A DNA stretch of 64,000 bases from Desulfovibrio sp. (GTDB taxonomy: Bacteria; Desulfobacterota; Desulfovibrionia; Desulfovibrionales; Desulfovibrionaceae), in contig JALHJW010000004.1 in the NCBI GenBank assembly GCA_022839785.1, positions 196,862 through 260,861 of the forward strand. The letters are read 5' to 3'. Shown one piece after another: positions 43,784 to 52,946 of the stretch (position 1 is the first letter of the stretch; the number at the start of each line of letters is the position of its first letter). A program made the position numbers and the translations under genes. Below the pieces are notes generated by a model, which saw only the letters and a program-made list of their open reading frames with translations, had not been told where the DNA came from and made no database searches.

Positions 43784-45391
43784 CTAGCTCTGCGAGACCA
43801 GCTCCAGCAGGGCGCGGTGGGCGTCCAGGAGCCGATCGCGCATCTCGGTCTGGTCCACCCAGGACCGGTCCTGCACGGCGGGAAGCCTTCCCTTGAAGCT
43901 GCCCAGCAGCCGCTCGGTCTCGGCCACGAGGTAGTTCCAGTCGATCTGGGGCCTGGCGAGGTCCGGGTGCAGCTGGATGGCCGGAGCCTTGCCGGGCTTC
44001 AGCGACACCTCTTCCAGGTAGTCGGGGATGTGCACGGTGAAGCCGAAACGCTCCCGGATGAGGCCGGCCAGGGTGTCCTGGGCCTTGGCCTCGCCGTGGA
44101 CCAGGAAGACCTCCATGGCCGGGTTGGCGAAGTTGCCGATCCATTCCATGATTTGGCTCTGCCCCGCGTGGGCCGAGAAGCCGCCGATGGTGAAGACCTT
44201 GGCGTGGACCGCCACCTCCTCGCCGAGCAGGCGGACCTTCTTGGCCCCGTCCACGATGTGGCGGCCGGGCGTGCCCTGGGCCTGGAAGCCGACGAAGACG
44301 ATGGCCGCGCCGTGCCGCCAGAGGTTGTGGCGCAGGTGGTGCTTGATGCGTCCCGCGTTGCACATGCCGCTGGCCGAGATGATGATGGCCGGGCCGTTGA
44401 ACTCGTTGATGCGCTGCGATTCTTCCTGGGACTTGGTGTAGACGAGGTTGGGGAGGTTGAAGGGGCTGTCGCCGTTGGAGAGCAGCTCCTTGATCTCCTG
44501 GTCCATGTACTCCGGGTGCTTCTTGAAGATCTCCGTGGCCTGGATGGCCAGGGGGCTGTCCAGGTACACGGGCATCTCCCTGGGCAGCTTGCCCGCCCTG
44601 GAGAGCTGCCACAGGGAATAGATGATCTCCTGGGTGCGCTCCACGGCGAAGGCCGGGATGATGCACTTCTCGCGGTTCTTGTAGGCGTAGGCGATGGCCG
44701 CGGCCAGCTCGTCGCGGCTGTTGGCCTCGTTCTTGTGGTCGCGATCGCCGTAGGTGGACTCCACGAACAGGTAGTCCGAGTTGCGCACCACGTCGGGGTC
44801 GTTGACCAGAAGCTGGTTGGGGCGGCCCAGGTCGCCGGAGAAGACCATGGAGGTCGGCGCGCCGTTCTCGGCCACCGAAAGTTTGATGAAGGCCGAACCC
44901 AGGATGTGCCCGGCGTCGCGGTAGACGACCGTGACGCCCGGAACCGGCTCGAACTCCGTGTTGTAGGCGACGGGCGAGAAAAGCGGCGTGGTCCGGGCCA
45001 CGTCGTCGGTGGTGTAGAGGGACTCCACCGGCGGACGTCCGTGACGCTGCCGTTTCCGGTTCTCCCACTCCGCCTCCATCTCCTGGATGTGCGCGCTGTC
45101 CAGGAGCATGATGTTCAGGAGGTCCACTGTGGGCGGCGTGCAGTAGACGGGTCCCTTGAAGCCGAACTTGACCAGGCGGGGCAGCAGGCCCGTGTGGTCG
45201 ATGTGTGCGTGGGTCACCAGGACGAAATCCAGGCTCGCGGGATCATACGGTCCCATGTCGCGGTTGCGGGCCTCGATGTCCTTGTTGCCCTGGTGCATGC
45301 CGCAGTCGATGGCGAAACGCCTGCCAGCGGCCTCCACGATGTAGCAGGACCCGGTGACGGTCCTGGAAGCCCCAAGAAAATTGATCTTCAC
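43784..45391 (-). CDS. Metallo-beta-lactamase / beta-CASP family RNA-processing-type hydrolase
   Basis: A 535-residue beta-CASP protein of the exonuclease/CPSF73-like class. The start GTG at 45391 follows AAGGAG and begins VKINFLGASRTVTGSCY. Metal ligands: THAHIDHTG (near residue 60), DAGHILGSAF, FSGDLG, and a late GGFSAHAGQ. The beta-CASP insert follows FAVERTQEII. RNA is the usual substrate of this family, but the exact activity is untested. It heads the rsmD-coaD-miaA run. Confidence 0.88.
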   Translation of the reverse strand: MKINFLGASRTVTGSCYIVEAAGRRFAIDCGMHQGNKDIEARNRDMGPYDPASLDFVLVTHAHIDHTGLLPRLVKFGFKGPVYCTPPTVDLLNIMLLDSAHIQEMEAEWENRKRQRHGRPPVESLYTTDDVARTTPLFSPVAYNTEFEPVPGVTVVYRDAGHILGSAFIKLSVAENGAPTSMVFSGDLGRPNQLLVNDPDVVRNSDYLFVESTYGDRDHKNEANSRDELAAAIAYAYKNREKCIIPAFAVERTQEIIYSLWQLSRAGKLPREMPVYLDSPLAIQATEIFKKHPEYMDQEIKELLSNGDSPFNLPNLVYTKSQEESQRINEFNGPAIIISASGMCNAGRIKHHLRHNLWRHGAAIVFVGFQAQGTPGRHIVDGAKKVRLLGEEVAVHAKVFTIGGFSAHAGQSQIMEWIGNFANPAMEVFLVHGEAKAQDTLAGLIRERFGFTVHIPDYLEEVSLKPGKAPAIQLHPDLARPQIDWNYLVAETERLLGSFKGRLPAVQDRSWVDQTEMRDRLLDAHRALLELVSQS

Positions 45392-45519
45392 GCGATGCTC
45401 CTTCCCTCGTGCGGTGGTCGTGCGGCGCGTGCGCCGCACCGGCCGGACCACGGTGTTTACACCTCTCGCGGCCAGGGGTAAACACCCCGGAAAACGTCCG
45501 AGCCCGCCAGGAGGATACC

Positions 45520-46179
45520 GTGCCCGATTCGAGGCAGTTCGTCATCGACAACCTTTCCGTGAAGGAATCCTGGCGTCTGTTCAGGATCATGGCCGAAATC
45601 GTGGACGGATTCGACGACATGGAGGGCGTGGGTCCTGCGGTCTCCATCTTCGGCTCGGCCCGCACCAAACCCGAGGACCCGGACTACCGGACCACGCAAA
45701 CGCTCGCCCGCCTGCTTTCCGAGGCGGGCTACGACATCATCACCGGCGGCGGCCCGGGCCTCATGGAGGCGGCCAACAAGGGGGCCAAGGAAGGCGGCAA
45801 GGGCCGCTCCATCGGCCTGCACATCGAGCTGCCCTTCGAGCAGAAGAGCAACGACTTCCTCGATCTGCGCATCAGCTTCCGCTACTTCTTCGTGCGCAAG
45901 GTCGTGTTCGTGAAGTACGCCATGGCCTACATCGCCCTGCCCGGCGGCTTCGGCACCCTGGACGAGATCGCCGAGGCCCTGGTGCTGATCCAGACCCGGC
46001 GCATCAAGCCCTTCCCCGTGATCCTTCTGGGCAGCTCGTTCTGGGGGGGCCTGGTGGACTGGTTCAAGTCCACCCTGCTCGAACGCGGCTTCATCGACGA
46101 GCACAACCTCGATCTCTTCAGGGTCATGGACACGCCCGAGGAGGCGGTGGCCTACATCAAGCGGCACGTCATCGTCTGA
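45520..46179 (+). CDS. LOG family protein
   Basis: A 219-residue Rossmann protein with GGGPGLMEAANKGAKEGG and PGGFGTLDEIAEAL, the two LOG motifs. Family members hydrolyse nucleoside 5'-monophosphates, releasing base and ribose phosphate, and are called lysine decarboxylase-like only by tradition. GTG at 45520 is preceded by CAGGAGGA, a strong site. It diverges from the beta-CASP gene and overlaps the next gene by one base. Confidence 0.85.
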   Translation: MPDSRQFVIDNLSVKESWRLFRIMAEIVDGFDDMEGVGPAVSIFGSARTKPEDPDYRTTQTLARLLSEAGYDIITGGGPGLMEAANKGAKEGGKGRSIGLHIELPFEQKSNDFLDLRISFRYFFVRKVVFVKYAMAYIALPGGFGTLDEIAEALVLIQTRRIKPFPVILLGSSFWGGLVDWFKSTLLERGFIDEHNLDLFRVMDTPEEAVAYIKRHVIV

Positions 46180-47066
46180 TGAAGGACCAGAGAAAGGCCC
46201 TGGCCTACGGCCTGGTCACGGTGCTGCTGTGGTCCACCGTGGCCTCGGCCTTCAAGCTCTCCCTGCGCCGTCTCGACCCGGCGCAGCTCCTGCTCTGGTC
46301 CTCGCTGGTCTCCACCCTGGTCATGCTCGCGGCCCTGACCCTGCAGGGCCGCCTGGAACTGCTGCGCTCCTACGGCAGACGGGAGTGGCTGCGCGCCCTG
46401 GGCTTCGGCCTGCTCAACCCCTTCGTCTACTATCTCGTGCTCTTCGCGGCCTACGACCTCCTGCCCGCCCAGGAGGCCCAGCCCCTCAACTACACCTGGG
46501 CCATCACCCTGACCCTGCTCTCCGTCCCCATCCTGGGCCAACGGCTCTCCTGGCGCGACCTGACCGCCACCCTGGTCTGCTGGGGCGGGGTGCTGGTCAT
46601 CTCCACGCGCGGCGACCTCTCCGGACTCCACTTCGCCAGTCCCCTGGGCGTGGGTCTGGCCCTGGGCAGTACCGTGATCTGGGCTGTCTACTGGCTCTTC
46701 GCGGCGCGCGACGGCCGCGACCCCACGGCCGCCCTGGCCATGAACTTCCTCTGCTCCCTGCCCTTCTCCCTGGCCTGGGCCTGCCTCGTCTCCTCGCCCC
46801 TGCCCGGCGACTGGCTGGGCCTCGCGGGAGCGGCCTACGTCGGCGTCTTCGAGATGGGGCTGACCTTCATCACCTGGCTCACGGCGCTGCGCCTGGCCTC
46901 CAACACCTCGCAGGTGGGCAACTTGATCTTCATCTCCCCCTTCGTCTCGCTCCTTTTCATCCGCTTCGTGGTGGGCGAGGCCATCCTGCCCTCGACCCTG
47001 GCGGGCCTGGGCTGCATCGTGGCAGGGCTGATCCTGCAGCAGACGGGCAGGCGCGCGGCGGCCTGA
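46179..47066 (+). CDS. DMT-superfamily (EamA) transporter
   Basis: A 295-residue membrane protein with ten segments in two EamA repeats (LVTVLLWSTVASAFKLSLR opening the first; LGSTVIWAVYWLFAARDG opening the second). EamA proteins export small metabolites, often amino acids or purines; the substrate is unknown. Its ATG shares a base with the LOG gene's stop (TGATG), so the two are translated together. Confidence 0.85.
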   Translation: MKDQRKALAYGLVTVLLWSTVASAFKLSLRRLDPAQLLLWSSLVSTLVMLAALTLQGRLELLRSYGRREWLRALGFGLLNPFVYYLVLFAAYDLLPAQEAQPLNYTWAITLTLLSVPILGQRLSWRDLTATLVCWGGVLVISTRGDLSGLHFASPLGVGLALGSTVIWAVYWLFAARDGRDPTAALAMNFLCSLPFSLAWACLVSSPLPGDWLGLAGAAYVGVFEMGLTFITWLTALRLASNTSQVGNLIFISPFVSLLFIRFVVGEAILPSTLAGLGCIVAGLILQQTGRRAAA

Positions 47067-47173
47067 CGCCGCCCGGTCCCGGGACCGGAAAGGCGCGGCC
47101 CTAGCGCCGTCGCAGCCTGTTTTCAGCCGCCCGTTTTTGCGGTACAAGACCGCCCTTTCCCAAAGGAGCCGCC

Positions 47174-48100
47174 ATGCGCATCGCCGTCACCACCTCCTCC
47201 TTCGCCGTCTTCGACCCCGAGCCGCTGGATGTTTTGCGCCGGGCCGGGGCCGAGATCGTGCTCAACCCCCACGGCCGCAAGCTGACGCCAGAGGAGACCG
47301 TGGACCTGTGCGCGGGCTGCGACGGCATCCTGGCCGGGACGGAACGGCTCGACAGGACCGTGCTCGAAAAACTGCCCGGACTGCGCGTGATCTCCCGCTG
47401 CGGCGTGGGGCTCGACAGCGTGGACTTGGCCGCCTGCGCGGAACGGGGCATCGCGGTGCGCAACACGCCCCAGGGCCCCACGCGCGCCGTGGCCGAACTG
47501 ACCGCGGGGCTGATCCTCGATCTCCTCCGACAGGTCACGCGCATGGACCGCGAGGTCCGCGCCGGAACGTGGCGCAAGCGCATGGGCAACCTGCTGGAGG
47601 GCAAGCGCGTGGGCGTCGTCGGTTTCGGCCGCATCGGCCAGGCCACCGGCGCGCTTTTGCGGCTCCTGGGCGCGCAGATCGCCTATTTCGATCCCTTCGT
47701 GACCGAGGCCGACGCACCGCGCATGGAACTGGACGACCTCCTGCAGTGGGCCGAGATCGTCACCCTGCATTGCTCCAAGACCGAGGGCGCGGGCTTCTTG
47801 CTCGACGCACGCAGGCTGGGCCTGATGCGCGAGGGCGCCTGGCTGGTCAACGCAGGTCGAGGCGGACTCGTCGACGAGGACGCGCTCTTCGCCCTGCTCT
47901 CTTCGGGACACGTGGCGGGCGCGGCCATCGACTGTTTCGGCAAGGAGCCCTACGCCGGGCCGCTGGCCGAACTGCCCACCACCATCCTGACCCCGCATAT
48001 CGGCTCCTACGCGGCCGAGGGCCGGGCGCGCATGGAGCTGGACGCGGCGCGCAACCTGCTGGAGGCTCTGGGAGCGGCTCCCGCGGAGGCCCGGGCGTGA
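47174..48100 (+). CDS. D-isomer-specific 2-hydroxyacid dehydrogenase (SerA-like)
   Basis: The 308-residue protein has the two-domain 2-hydroxyacid dehydrogenase fold. NAD loop VGVVGFGRIGQATGALLR near residue 138, substrate-binding region ISRCGVGLDSVD with the active-site Arg in NAGRGGLVDE, and HIGSYAAEGRARM with the catalytic His-like end. No C-terminal regulatory domain is present, unlike full SerA. It overlaps the HAD gene by four bases, so the enzymes may act in one small pathway. Confidence 0.82.
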   Translation: MRIAVTTSSFAVFDPEPLDVLRRAGAEIVLNPHGRKLTPEETVDLCAGCDGILAGTERLDRTVLEKLPGLRVISRCGVGLDSVDLAACAERGIAVRNTPQGPTRAVAELTAGLILDLLRQVTRMDREVRAGTWRKRMGNLLEGKRVGVVGFGRIGQATGALLRLLGAQIAYFDPFVTEADAPRMELDDLLQWAEIVTLHCSKTEGAGFLLDARRLGLMREGAWLVNAGRGGLVDEDALFALLSSGHVAGAAIDCFGKEPYAGPLAELPTTILTPHIGSYAAEGRARMELDAARNLLEALGAAPAEARA

Positions 48101-48732
48101 TCCGCTGCGTGGTCCTGGACTGCGACGGGGTGATCCTGGAGACCGTGGGGCTGAAGACCACGGCCTTTGCGCGTAGCGCCGAACATCTGGGACCGGAGGC
48201 CGTGCGGCTGCTGGTGGACTACCACGTGCGGCACGGCGGGGTCAGCCGCTACGAGAAATACCGGCATCTGTGGCGGGAACTGTTCGGCCGCGAGATCGCG
48301 GATTCCGAGATGCAGGACATGGTGGGCCGTTTCCTCGCGGCCGCGGCCGACGCGCTGCCCGAGGCCCCCTTCGTGCCCGGCGCGCGCGAGTTCATCACGG
48401 CCTGGTGGGAGCGTCTGCCGCTCTACGTGGCCTCGGGCGCGCCGGACGGGGAGTTGAAGGCGCTCCTGCGCATCAAGCAGGTGGATTGCTTCTTCAAGGC
48501 CATCCACGGCTCGCCCGCGCCCAAGGCCGAACTGCTGGCGGGCATCGTGGCGCGCGAGGCCGTGGCCCCCTCGGAAACCTTGATGGTCGGGGACTCGGAC
48601 ACGGATCTTCAGGCCGCCCGGCGCGTGGGCACGCTCTTCTACGGCCGCGGCCCCTTCCCCGAGCCCTGGCCCTGGGCCGAGGACTTGACCGGACTCGGCG
48701 CGTTCATCGAACACCACAACGGCGCGGCGTAA
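48097..48732 (+). CDS. HAD-superfamily phosphatase
   Basis: A 211-residue protein with motif I VVLDCDGVILET, helical cap, motif II VASGAPDGEL, a lysine in PAPKAEL and motif IV MVGDSDTDLQAA. Start is GTG at 48097 (GTGA overlap with the dehydrogenase). Co-localisation with a dehydrogenase of the phosphoglycerate type and a glycosyltransferase-like protein suggests it acts on a three-carbon or sugar phosphate. The substrate is unknown. Confidence 0.82.
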   Translation: MIRCVVLDCDGVILETVGLKTTAFARSAEHLGPEAVRLLVDYHVRHGGVSRYEKYRHLWRELFGREIADSEMQDMVGRFLAAAADALPEAPFVPGAREFITAWWERLPLYVASGAPDGELKALLRIKQVDCFFKAIHGSPAPKAELLAGIVAREAVAPSETLMVGDSDTDLQAARRVGTLFYGRGPFPEPWPWAEDLTGLGAFIEHHNGAA

Positions 48733-48751
48733 CGCCCCGACACGAGGCTTC

Positions 48752-50275
48752 ATGTTTCCGACCCTGATCAGCGAAGGCCCCACCGGCGTCCTGGAGCTGC
48801 GCTCCCTGCTGGGCAGGCGCGTCTACGAGCCGGACTGCGACCTGGACAAGGCCCTGGCCTGGCTGCACGCCTTCGAGAACCTGAAGGGCGGGCCTGAAGG
48901 GCGGCTCAAGGACAACTACTGGCGGGACGGCTTCAACTGGTATCCCGGCTGCATCAGCCACCTCTACTGGCGTTGCTTCTACCGCTTCGTGCAGTACGAG
49001 CCGCTCGTCAAGGACATCATCGGCCGCCGCGTCTGGCCCATCTTCAAGAACCGCGTCCACCTGGGCAAGGTCTGCCGCATGCTCTGGCCCAAGGCGGCCA
49101 GCTCCGAAGGCCTGAGGCTCTACGGCGAGACCCTGCCCGCGCACAACGCGAAACTTTCCGGGAGCCTGCGGCCCGACGTGCTCTTCTACTGCACCTCGCC
49201 GGACAACTTCCGCACGCGCGAGATCATCGAGGCCCTGCGCGGCAAGGGCCTCTCGGTCTGCTATCTGCTCTCGCCCTCCAAGGACCTGCTGGCCAGACGC
49301 GACGAGCTGGACCTGCCCGCCTACTTCATCCACCGAAACCTCAGGCGCGGCAACCGGTTCGGCCACCAATACGACCTCTCGGCCTTCGACAGGCCCACGC
49401 AGTTCTTCCTGCGCCGCATCATCGACGAGTTGGAGCGGAACATCAGCGAACGGCTCGACGAGCACGCCGCGCACCTGCCCAACATGGAGCGCATGCGGCC
49501 GGGTCTGGTCATGGGCACGGACGACGTCAACGAAATCCATCCCCTGCTCTACGCGGCCAAGCGCTGCGGCATCCCGGGCATGGGCTGGCAGGTGGGACAC
49601 TACGGCCTGCGGCAGGCGGCCTTCTCCCTGGCGGGTATCCGGCGCGACGAATACCAGTGGTTCGACAAGCTCGTGGTCTGGGGAACGTACTGGAAGGAGA
49701 TGCTGCAGCGCTACACCGACGTCTACCCGGACGAGATGTTCGTCATCGGCTGCAACAAGCACTCCGTGACCCGCCGCCGCCTGGAGTCGGCGGACTTCGC
49801 TCCGAGGAACGTCCTTGTGCCGTACGAGTACTTCGCCAACACCATGGCCTGCGGCCGTTACGTGAAGCGGCTGGTAGACCTGGGCTTCACGGTCTTCTTC
49901 AAGGTCCGGCCCGACGAGCGCATCGAACGCCAGGTGGAGAGCTACCATCTGGGCGAATATGCGCGGCGCATCCAGATCGTCGAGCGCGTCACGGACGAGT
50001 TCATGGCCCGCATCAATATCGTGGCGGGCTCCATGAGCACCTTCCTCTTCGACATGCTGCCCTACGGCAAGGAGACCTGGGTCTTCGACACGGAGTTCCG
50101 GTTGCTGGACGAGCTGCACGCCGACGGCTACGCCCGCCTCGTGACGCTGGAGGGACTGGCGGAGGTGGAGGTCCCGGACAAGGCCGACCGCTGGATGGAC
50201 TACACGCAGTTCTTCAACGAGGCCACGCTCGACGAGGTCATCGAACGCGACGTCGTCCCGCTCGTCCGGCGCTGA
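48752..50275 (+). CDS. Putative GT-B-fold glycosyltransferase-like protein
   Basis: A 507-residue protein not assigned to a named family. Residues about 135-200 look like a first Rossmann domain (RPDVLFYCTSPDNFRTREI), and residues 245-410 resemble a second, with MGWQVGHYGL, FDKLVVWGTYWKEML and MFVIGCNKHSV, similar to CDP-glycerol or capsule transferases. It has no signal or membrane helix. It follows the dehydrogenase-HAD pair by 19 bases and faces a WsaF-like glycosyltransferase, so a surface-glycan role is likely. Confidence 0.55.
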   Translation: MFPTLISEGPTGVLELRSLLGRRVYEPDCDLDKALAWLHAFENLKGGPEGRLKDNYWRDGFNWYPGCISHLYWRCFYRFVQYEPLVKDIIGRRVWPIFKNRVHLGKVCRMLWPKAASSEGLRLYGETLPAHNAKLSGSLRPDVLFYCTSPDNFRTREIIEALRGKGLSVCYLLSPSKDLLARRDELDLPAYFIHRNLRRGNRFGHQYDLSAFDRPTQFFLRRIIDELERNISERLDEHAAHLPNMERMRPGLVMGTDDVNEIHPLLYAAKRCGIPGMGWQVGHYGLRQAAFSLAGIRRDEYQWFDKLVVWGTYWKEMLQRYTDVYPDEMFVIGCNKHSVTRRRLESADFAPRNVLVPYEYFANTMACGRYVKRLVDLGFTVFFKVRPDERIERQVESYHLGEYARRIQIVERVTDEFMARINIVAGSMSTFLFDMLPYGKETWVFDTEFRLLDELHADGYARLVTLEGLAEVEVPDKADRWMDYTQFFNEATLDEVIERDVVPLVRR

Positions 50276-50303
50276 CGCCCCTCCGCGCAGCCCAGGCCGG
50301 GGC

Positions 50304-51464
50304 CTACGCGCCCCCGGCGCTGTCCCGGACGATGCGCTCGAACTGCCGCGCGGAGGTCTCCCAGGAGAGCCCCGCGATCTTGCTTTGCGCGCGCTGCACA
50401 AGGGCGTTCAGTTCCTCCTGCCCGTCCAGGGCCGCCAGGACCTTCCGCCGCATGGACGACGGATGGCTGTCCACGAACAGCATCTCGTCCGGAGCGAAGT
50501 AGTCCGGCGCGCTGCCGTCCGCGAAATCGATCACCGGAAGGCCCGAGGCGATCATCTCGTAGTTGACCAGGGAGATGTTCGTCAGCGAGGCCACCACGCC
50601 GAAATCCGAACGCAGGTAGAGCGCCCGCAGTCCGGCCGGGGTGAGCATGCCCAGATTCGCGCCGTAGGGCGTGGGAAAGGCCGTGTCCAGTCCGAAATAG
50701 AAGATCTCGGCCGTGATGCCGCGTTCCTTGAGCCCCTCGACGACGTGGCGGAGCTGTTCGAGGATCAGGAAGGGGGCGCGCTTGGTCTCGTTGCGCAGGT
50801 AGACGGCGAAGCGAACCGTCCTGTCCAAGGCGATGCGACGGGGCGTGAGGGGGTATTCGGAAAGCTCGACGGGGAAGTCCACGGCCTCGGCCTTCCGCCC
50901 GAGAAAGGCCTGGATCATCCGCGCATTCCACCCGCCCAGGCTGACCATCTTCAGCCCCAGCTTGTAGGTGTGCAGGGCCAGCAGGTAGTTCTCGCCGATG
51001 CCGTAAAAGAACGGCTCGAAGTCCTGGATGAAGTACATCTTGAGGCCGAAGCGCTCCTGATGGCGCAGAAGGTCGCTGCACGTGTTCCACTTGGTGGCGA
51101 CGCCGATGTCGAACGACTCGGAGGCGAGGGCCGCGTGGTCGCGAAAACGCCCCTTCCATCCGGGCAGGTTGGCCCGCGCCGCCGCTTCCAGTTCGTCCAC
51201 GTCCGCCTGGGCGGTGCGGATGTAGGCGACGTCGTGGCCGAATCCGGCAAGATGGGTCCCCAGGCGCAGGATGCTGGTGTGACCGCCGCTGCCCGCCTGC
51301 ATGCCCGGAATAAGAAAGGCTATGGAGTAGCGCTCGCGCACGGGCAGCGCCTGCACGCGGCACACGCCTTCCCCTCCGGCCTCGGCCTTGCGCGAGAACT
51401 TCCGATATCTGCGCCGCCAGCGCAGTCCCTTGACGTACCTGCGAAGGAAATCGAACATGCCCAT
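50304..51464 (-). CDS. WsaF-like glycosyltransferase
   Basis: A 386-residue GT-B protein. The N-terminal domain has IAFLIPGMQAGSGGHTSI and the MYFIQDFEPFFYGIGENY segment typical of WsaF-type rhamnosyltransferases. The C-terminal domain has the FGVVASLTNISLVNYEMIASGLPVID pattern, with the donor-binding Glu of E-x7-E-like retaining enzymes. GGAG is seen ahead of the ATG at 51464. It probably adds a sugar to a cell-surface glycan. Confidence 0.75.
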   Translation of the reverse strand: MGMFDFLRRYVKGLRWRRRYRKFSRKAEAGGEGVCRVQALPVRERYSIAFLIPGMQAGSGGHTSILRLGTHLAGFGHDVAYIRTAQADVDELEAAARANLPGWKGRFRDHAALASESFDIGVATKWNTCSDLLRHQERFGLKMYFIQDFEPFFYGIGENYLLALHTYKLGLKMVSLGGWNARMIQAFLGRKAEAVDFPVELSEYPLTPRRIALDRTVRFAVYLRNETKRAPFLILEQLRHVVEGLKERGITAEIFYFGLDTAFPTPYGANLGMLTPAGLRALYLRSDFGVVASLTNISLVNYEMIASGLPVIDFADGSAPDYFAPDEMLFVDSHPSSMRRKVLAALDGQEELNALVQRAQSKIAGLSWETSARQFERIVRDSAGGA

Positions 51465-51661
51465 TCTGCCCTCCGGGAGCGAAGCGCCGGAAATCCTTTC
51501 CGGCGCGCGCCGCGACGGGAGGAATCTCCCCGGCCCGGCACGGAGCCGGACTATTCCCCATGCGCCCCCGCCCGGTCAAGGCCGAACCGCCGGGCGCGCC
51601 TCCCCGGCCGGCGCGGAGCCGGGAAAAGGCTCTTCGACCGGCATCCAGGGCACATGCGGCC
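51465..51661. other. Divergent intergenic region, no gene seen
   Basis: The 311 bases between the WsaF-like gene and the first binding-protein gene (51465-51775) hold no convincing gene. A promoter for the plus strand is at 51662-51690. The minus-strand promoter was not located. The region is GC-rich with no strong dyad. Confidence 0.5.
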
Positions 51662-51690
51662 TTGGTTTCGCCGCCCGTCTCTGCTAGCAT
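51662..51690 (+). promoter_or_regulatory. Candidate promoter of the sensory operon
   Basis: TTGGTT (51662-51667), a 17-base spacer ending TGC, and TAGCAT (51685-51690): an extended -10. The start codon at 51776 is 85 bases on. Confidence 0.45.
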
Positions 51691-51775
51691 TGCAGGCCTG
51701 ACTGAACGTGCGATCCGGCATGCGCCCCGCGCGCGTCCCGGCATCCGCGCTCGCAGCAGCCTTTCGGAGTCGCTT

Positions 51776-52807
51776 GTGCCGTCCAAACCCGGATTCCTGT
51801 CCGCCCTGCTCTGCCTCGTCCTGTGCCTGCCCGGCCTGGCTGTCCAGGCTCCCGCCGCCCAGGCGGCGAGTCCCCGGACCGTCTTCATCGTACACAGCTA
51901 CCACCCCGAATACGCCTGGACCCAAAACGTCGAGAAGGGCATCCGCGAGGCCCTGCGCGACCGCGATGTCGTGTTCGAGGTCTTCCACATGGACGCCAAA
52001 CGCCGTTCGGACTCGTCATGGCTCCGGCTGGCCGCGCTGCAGGCGCTCGAAGGCATCGAGCGCGCCGCTCCCCTGGTGGTCATCACCGTGGACGACGCGG
52101 CCCAGACCTATCTCGCCGCGCCCCTTCTCAAAGGCCGCGCCAGCCCGCAGGTCGTCTTCTGCGGAGTGAACGCCCCGCTCGCGGACTACGGTTTCCCGGC
52201 CTCCAACGTCTCCGGCGTCTGCGAGAAATGGCACTTCCGGGAGGGCTTCGCCCTGCTGCGGAAGATCGTTCCCGGCGCGCGCAGCGTCGCCTTCCTGGTG
52301 GACGCCTCGGATGTCGGCACGTCGGTCGCGGCCGAACTGCGGGCGGAGGCGAGGCGCAACGGCCCCTACGCCCTGGACGTGGCGGGGGTGGAGACCATAC
52401 GCACGTTCCAGGAATGGCAGGCCAAGGTGCTGCACTACCAGCCGCGGGTCGACGCCCTGGCCATGGGCGTCTACAACACCCTGCTCGACGAGCGCACCGG
52501 CAGGGTCGTGACTCCCGACGCGGTCATGGCCTGGACCAACGAAGTCAACAGGAAGCCGACGCTCGGCTTCGTGGATTTCGCGCAGGACCACGGGCTGCTC
52601 TGCGGCGTGCTCGAATCCGGCCACGAACAGGGCTATCTGGCCGGGAGCATGGCCCGGACCATCCTGGACACGGGCGCGACCGCCGGAAGCCTGCCGGTCC
52701 GCGTGAACGTCAGGGGCGCGGTCCTGATCAACATGAATACCGCGGAACGGCTCGGCATCAGGATTCCGTACGAGATCATCGAGGCCGCCGGCGTCCTGGT
52801 CAGGTGA
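51776..52807 (+). CDS. Periplasmic substrate-binding protein (ABC_sub_bind type), copy 1
   Basis: A 343-residue protein with signal peptide (FLSALLCLVLCLPGLAVQAPA), then a type I periplasmic-binding fold: VFIVHSYHPEYAWTQ near residue 32, MDAKRRSDSS, VVITVDDAAQTYL, QVVFCGVNAP, and GVLESGHEQGYLAG. The start is GTG at 51776, behind GGAG. No permease or ATPase gene is present; the neighbours are a second copy and a histidine kinase. It is therefore probably a sensor protein rather than a transporter part. The ligand is unknown. Confidence 0.82.
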   Translation: MPSKPGFLSALLCLVLCLPGLAVQAPAAQAASPRTVFIVHSYHPEYAWTQNVEKGIREALRDRDVVFEVFHMDAKRRSDSSWLRLAALQALEGIERAAPLVVITVDDAAQTYLAAPLLKGRASPQVVFCGVNAPLADYGFPASNVSGVCEKWHFREGFALLRKIVPGARSVAFLVDASDVGTSVAAELRAEARRNGPYALDVAGVETIRTFQEWQAKVLHYQPRVDALAMGVYNTLLDERTGRVVTPDAVMAWTNEVNRKPTLGFVDFAQDHGLLCGVLESGHEQGYLAGSMARTILDTGATAGSLPVRVNVRGAVLINMNTAERLGIRIPYEIIEAAGVLVR

Positions 52808-52857
52808 ACGGCGCACAAAAGGGAAACGCGCCGCCCCCCGCCGGAACGTATAATCCC

Positions 52858-52885
52858 TGGACACTCCCCCCGACTTTGCTAGGAT
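52858..52885 (+). promoter_or_regulatory. Candidate internal promoter of binding-protein copy 2
   Basis: TGGACA (52858-52863), a 16-base spacer and TAGGAT (52880-52885). It overlaps the first possible ATG at 52884, supporting a downstream start at 52947. Confidence 0.4.
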
Positions 52886-52946
52886 GGCTTCGTCTCCCAC
52901 GCCGGGAGCACCCGAGCGGGCCCGGGAGGCCCGACGGACAGCGGGC

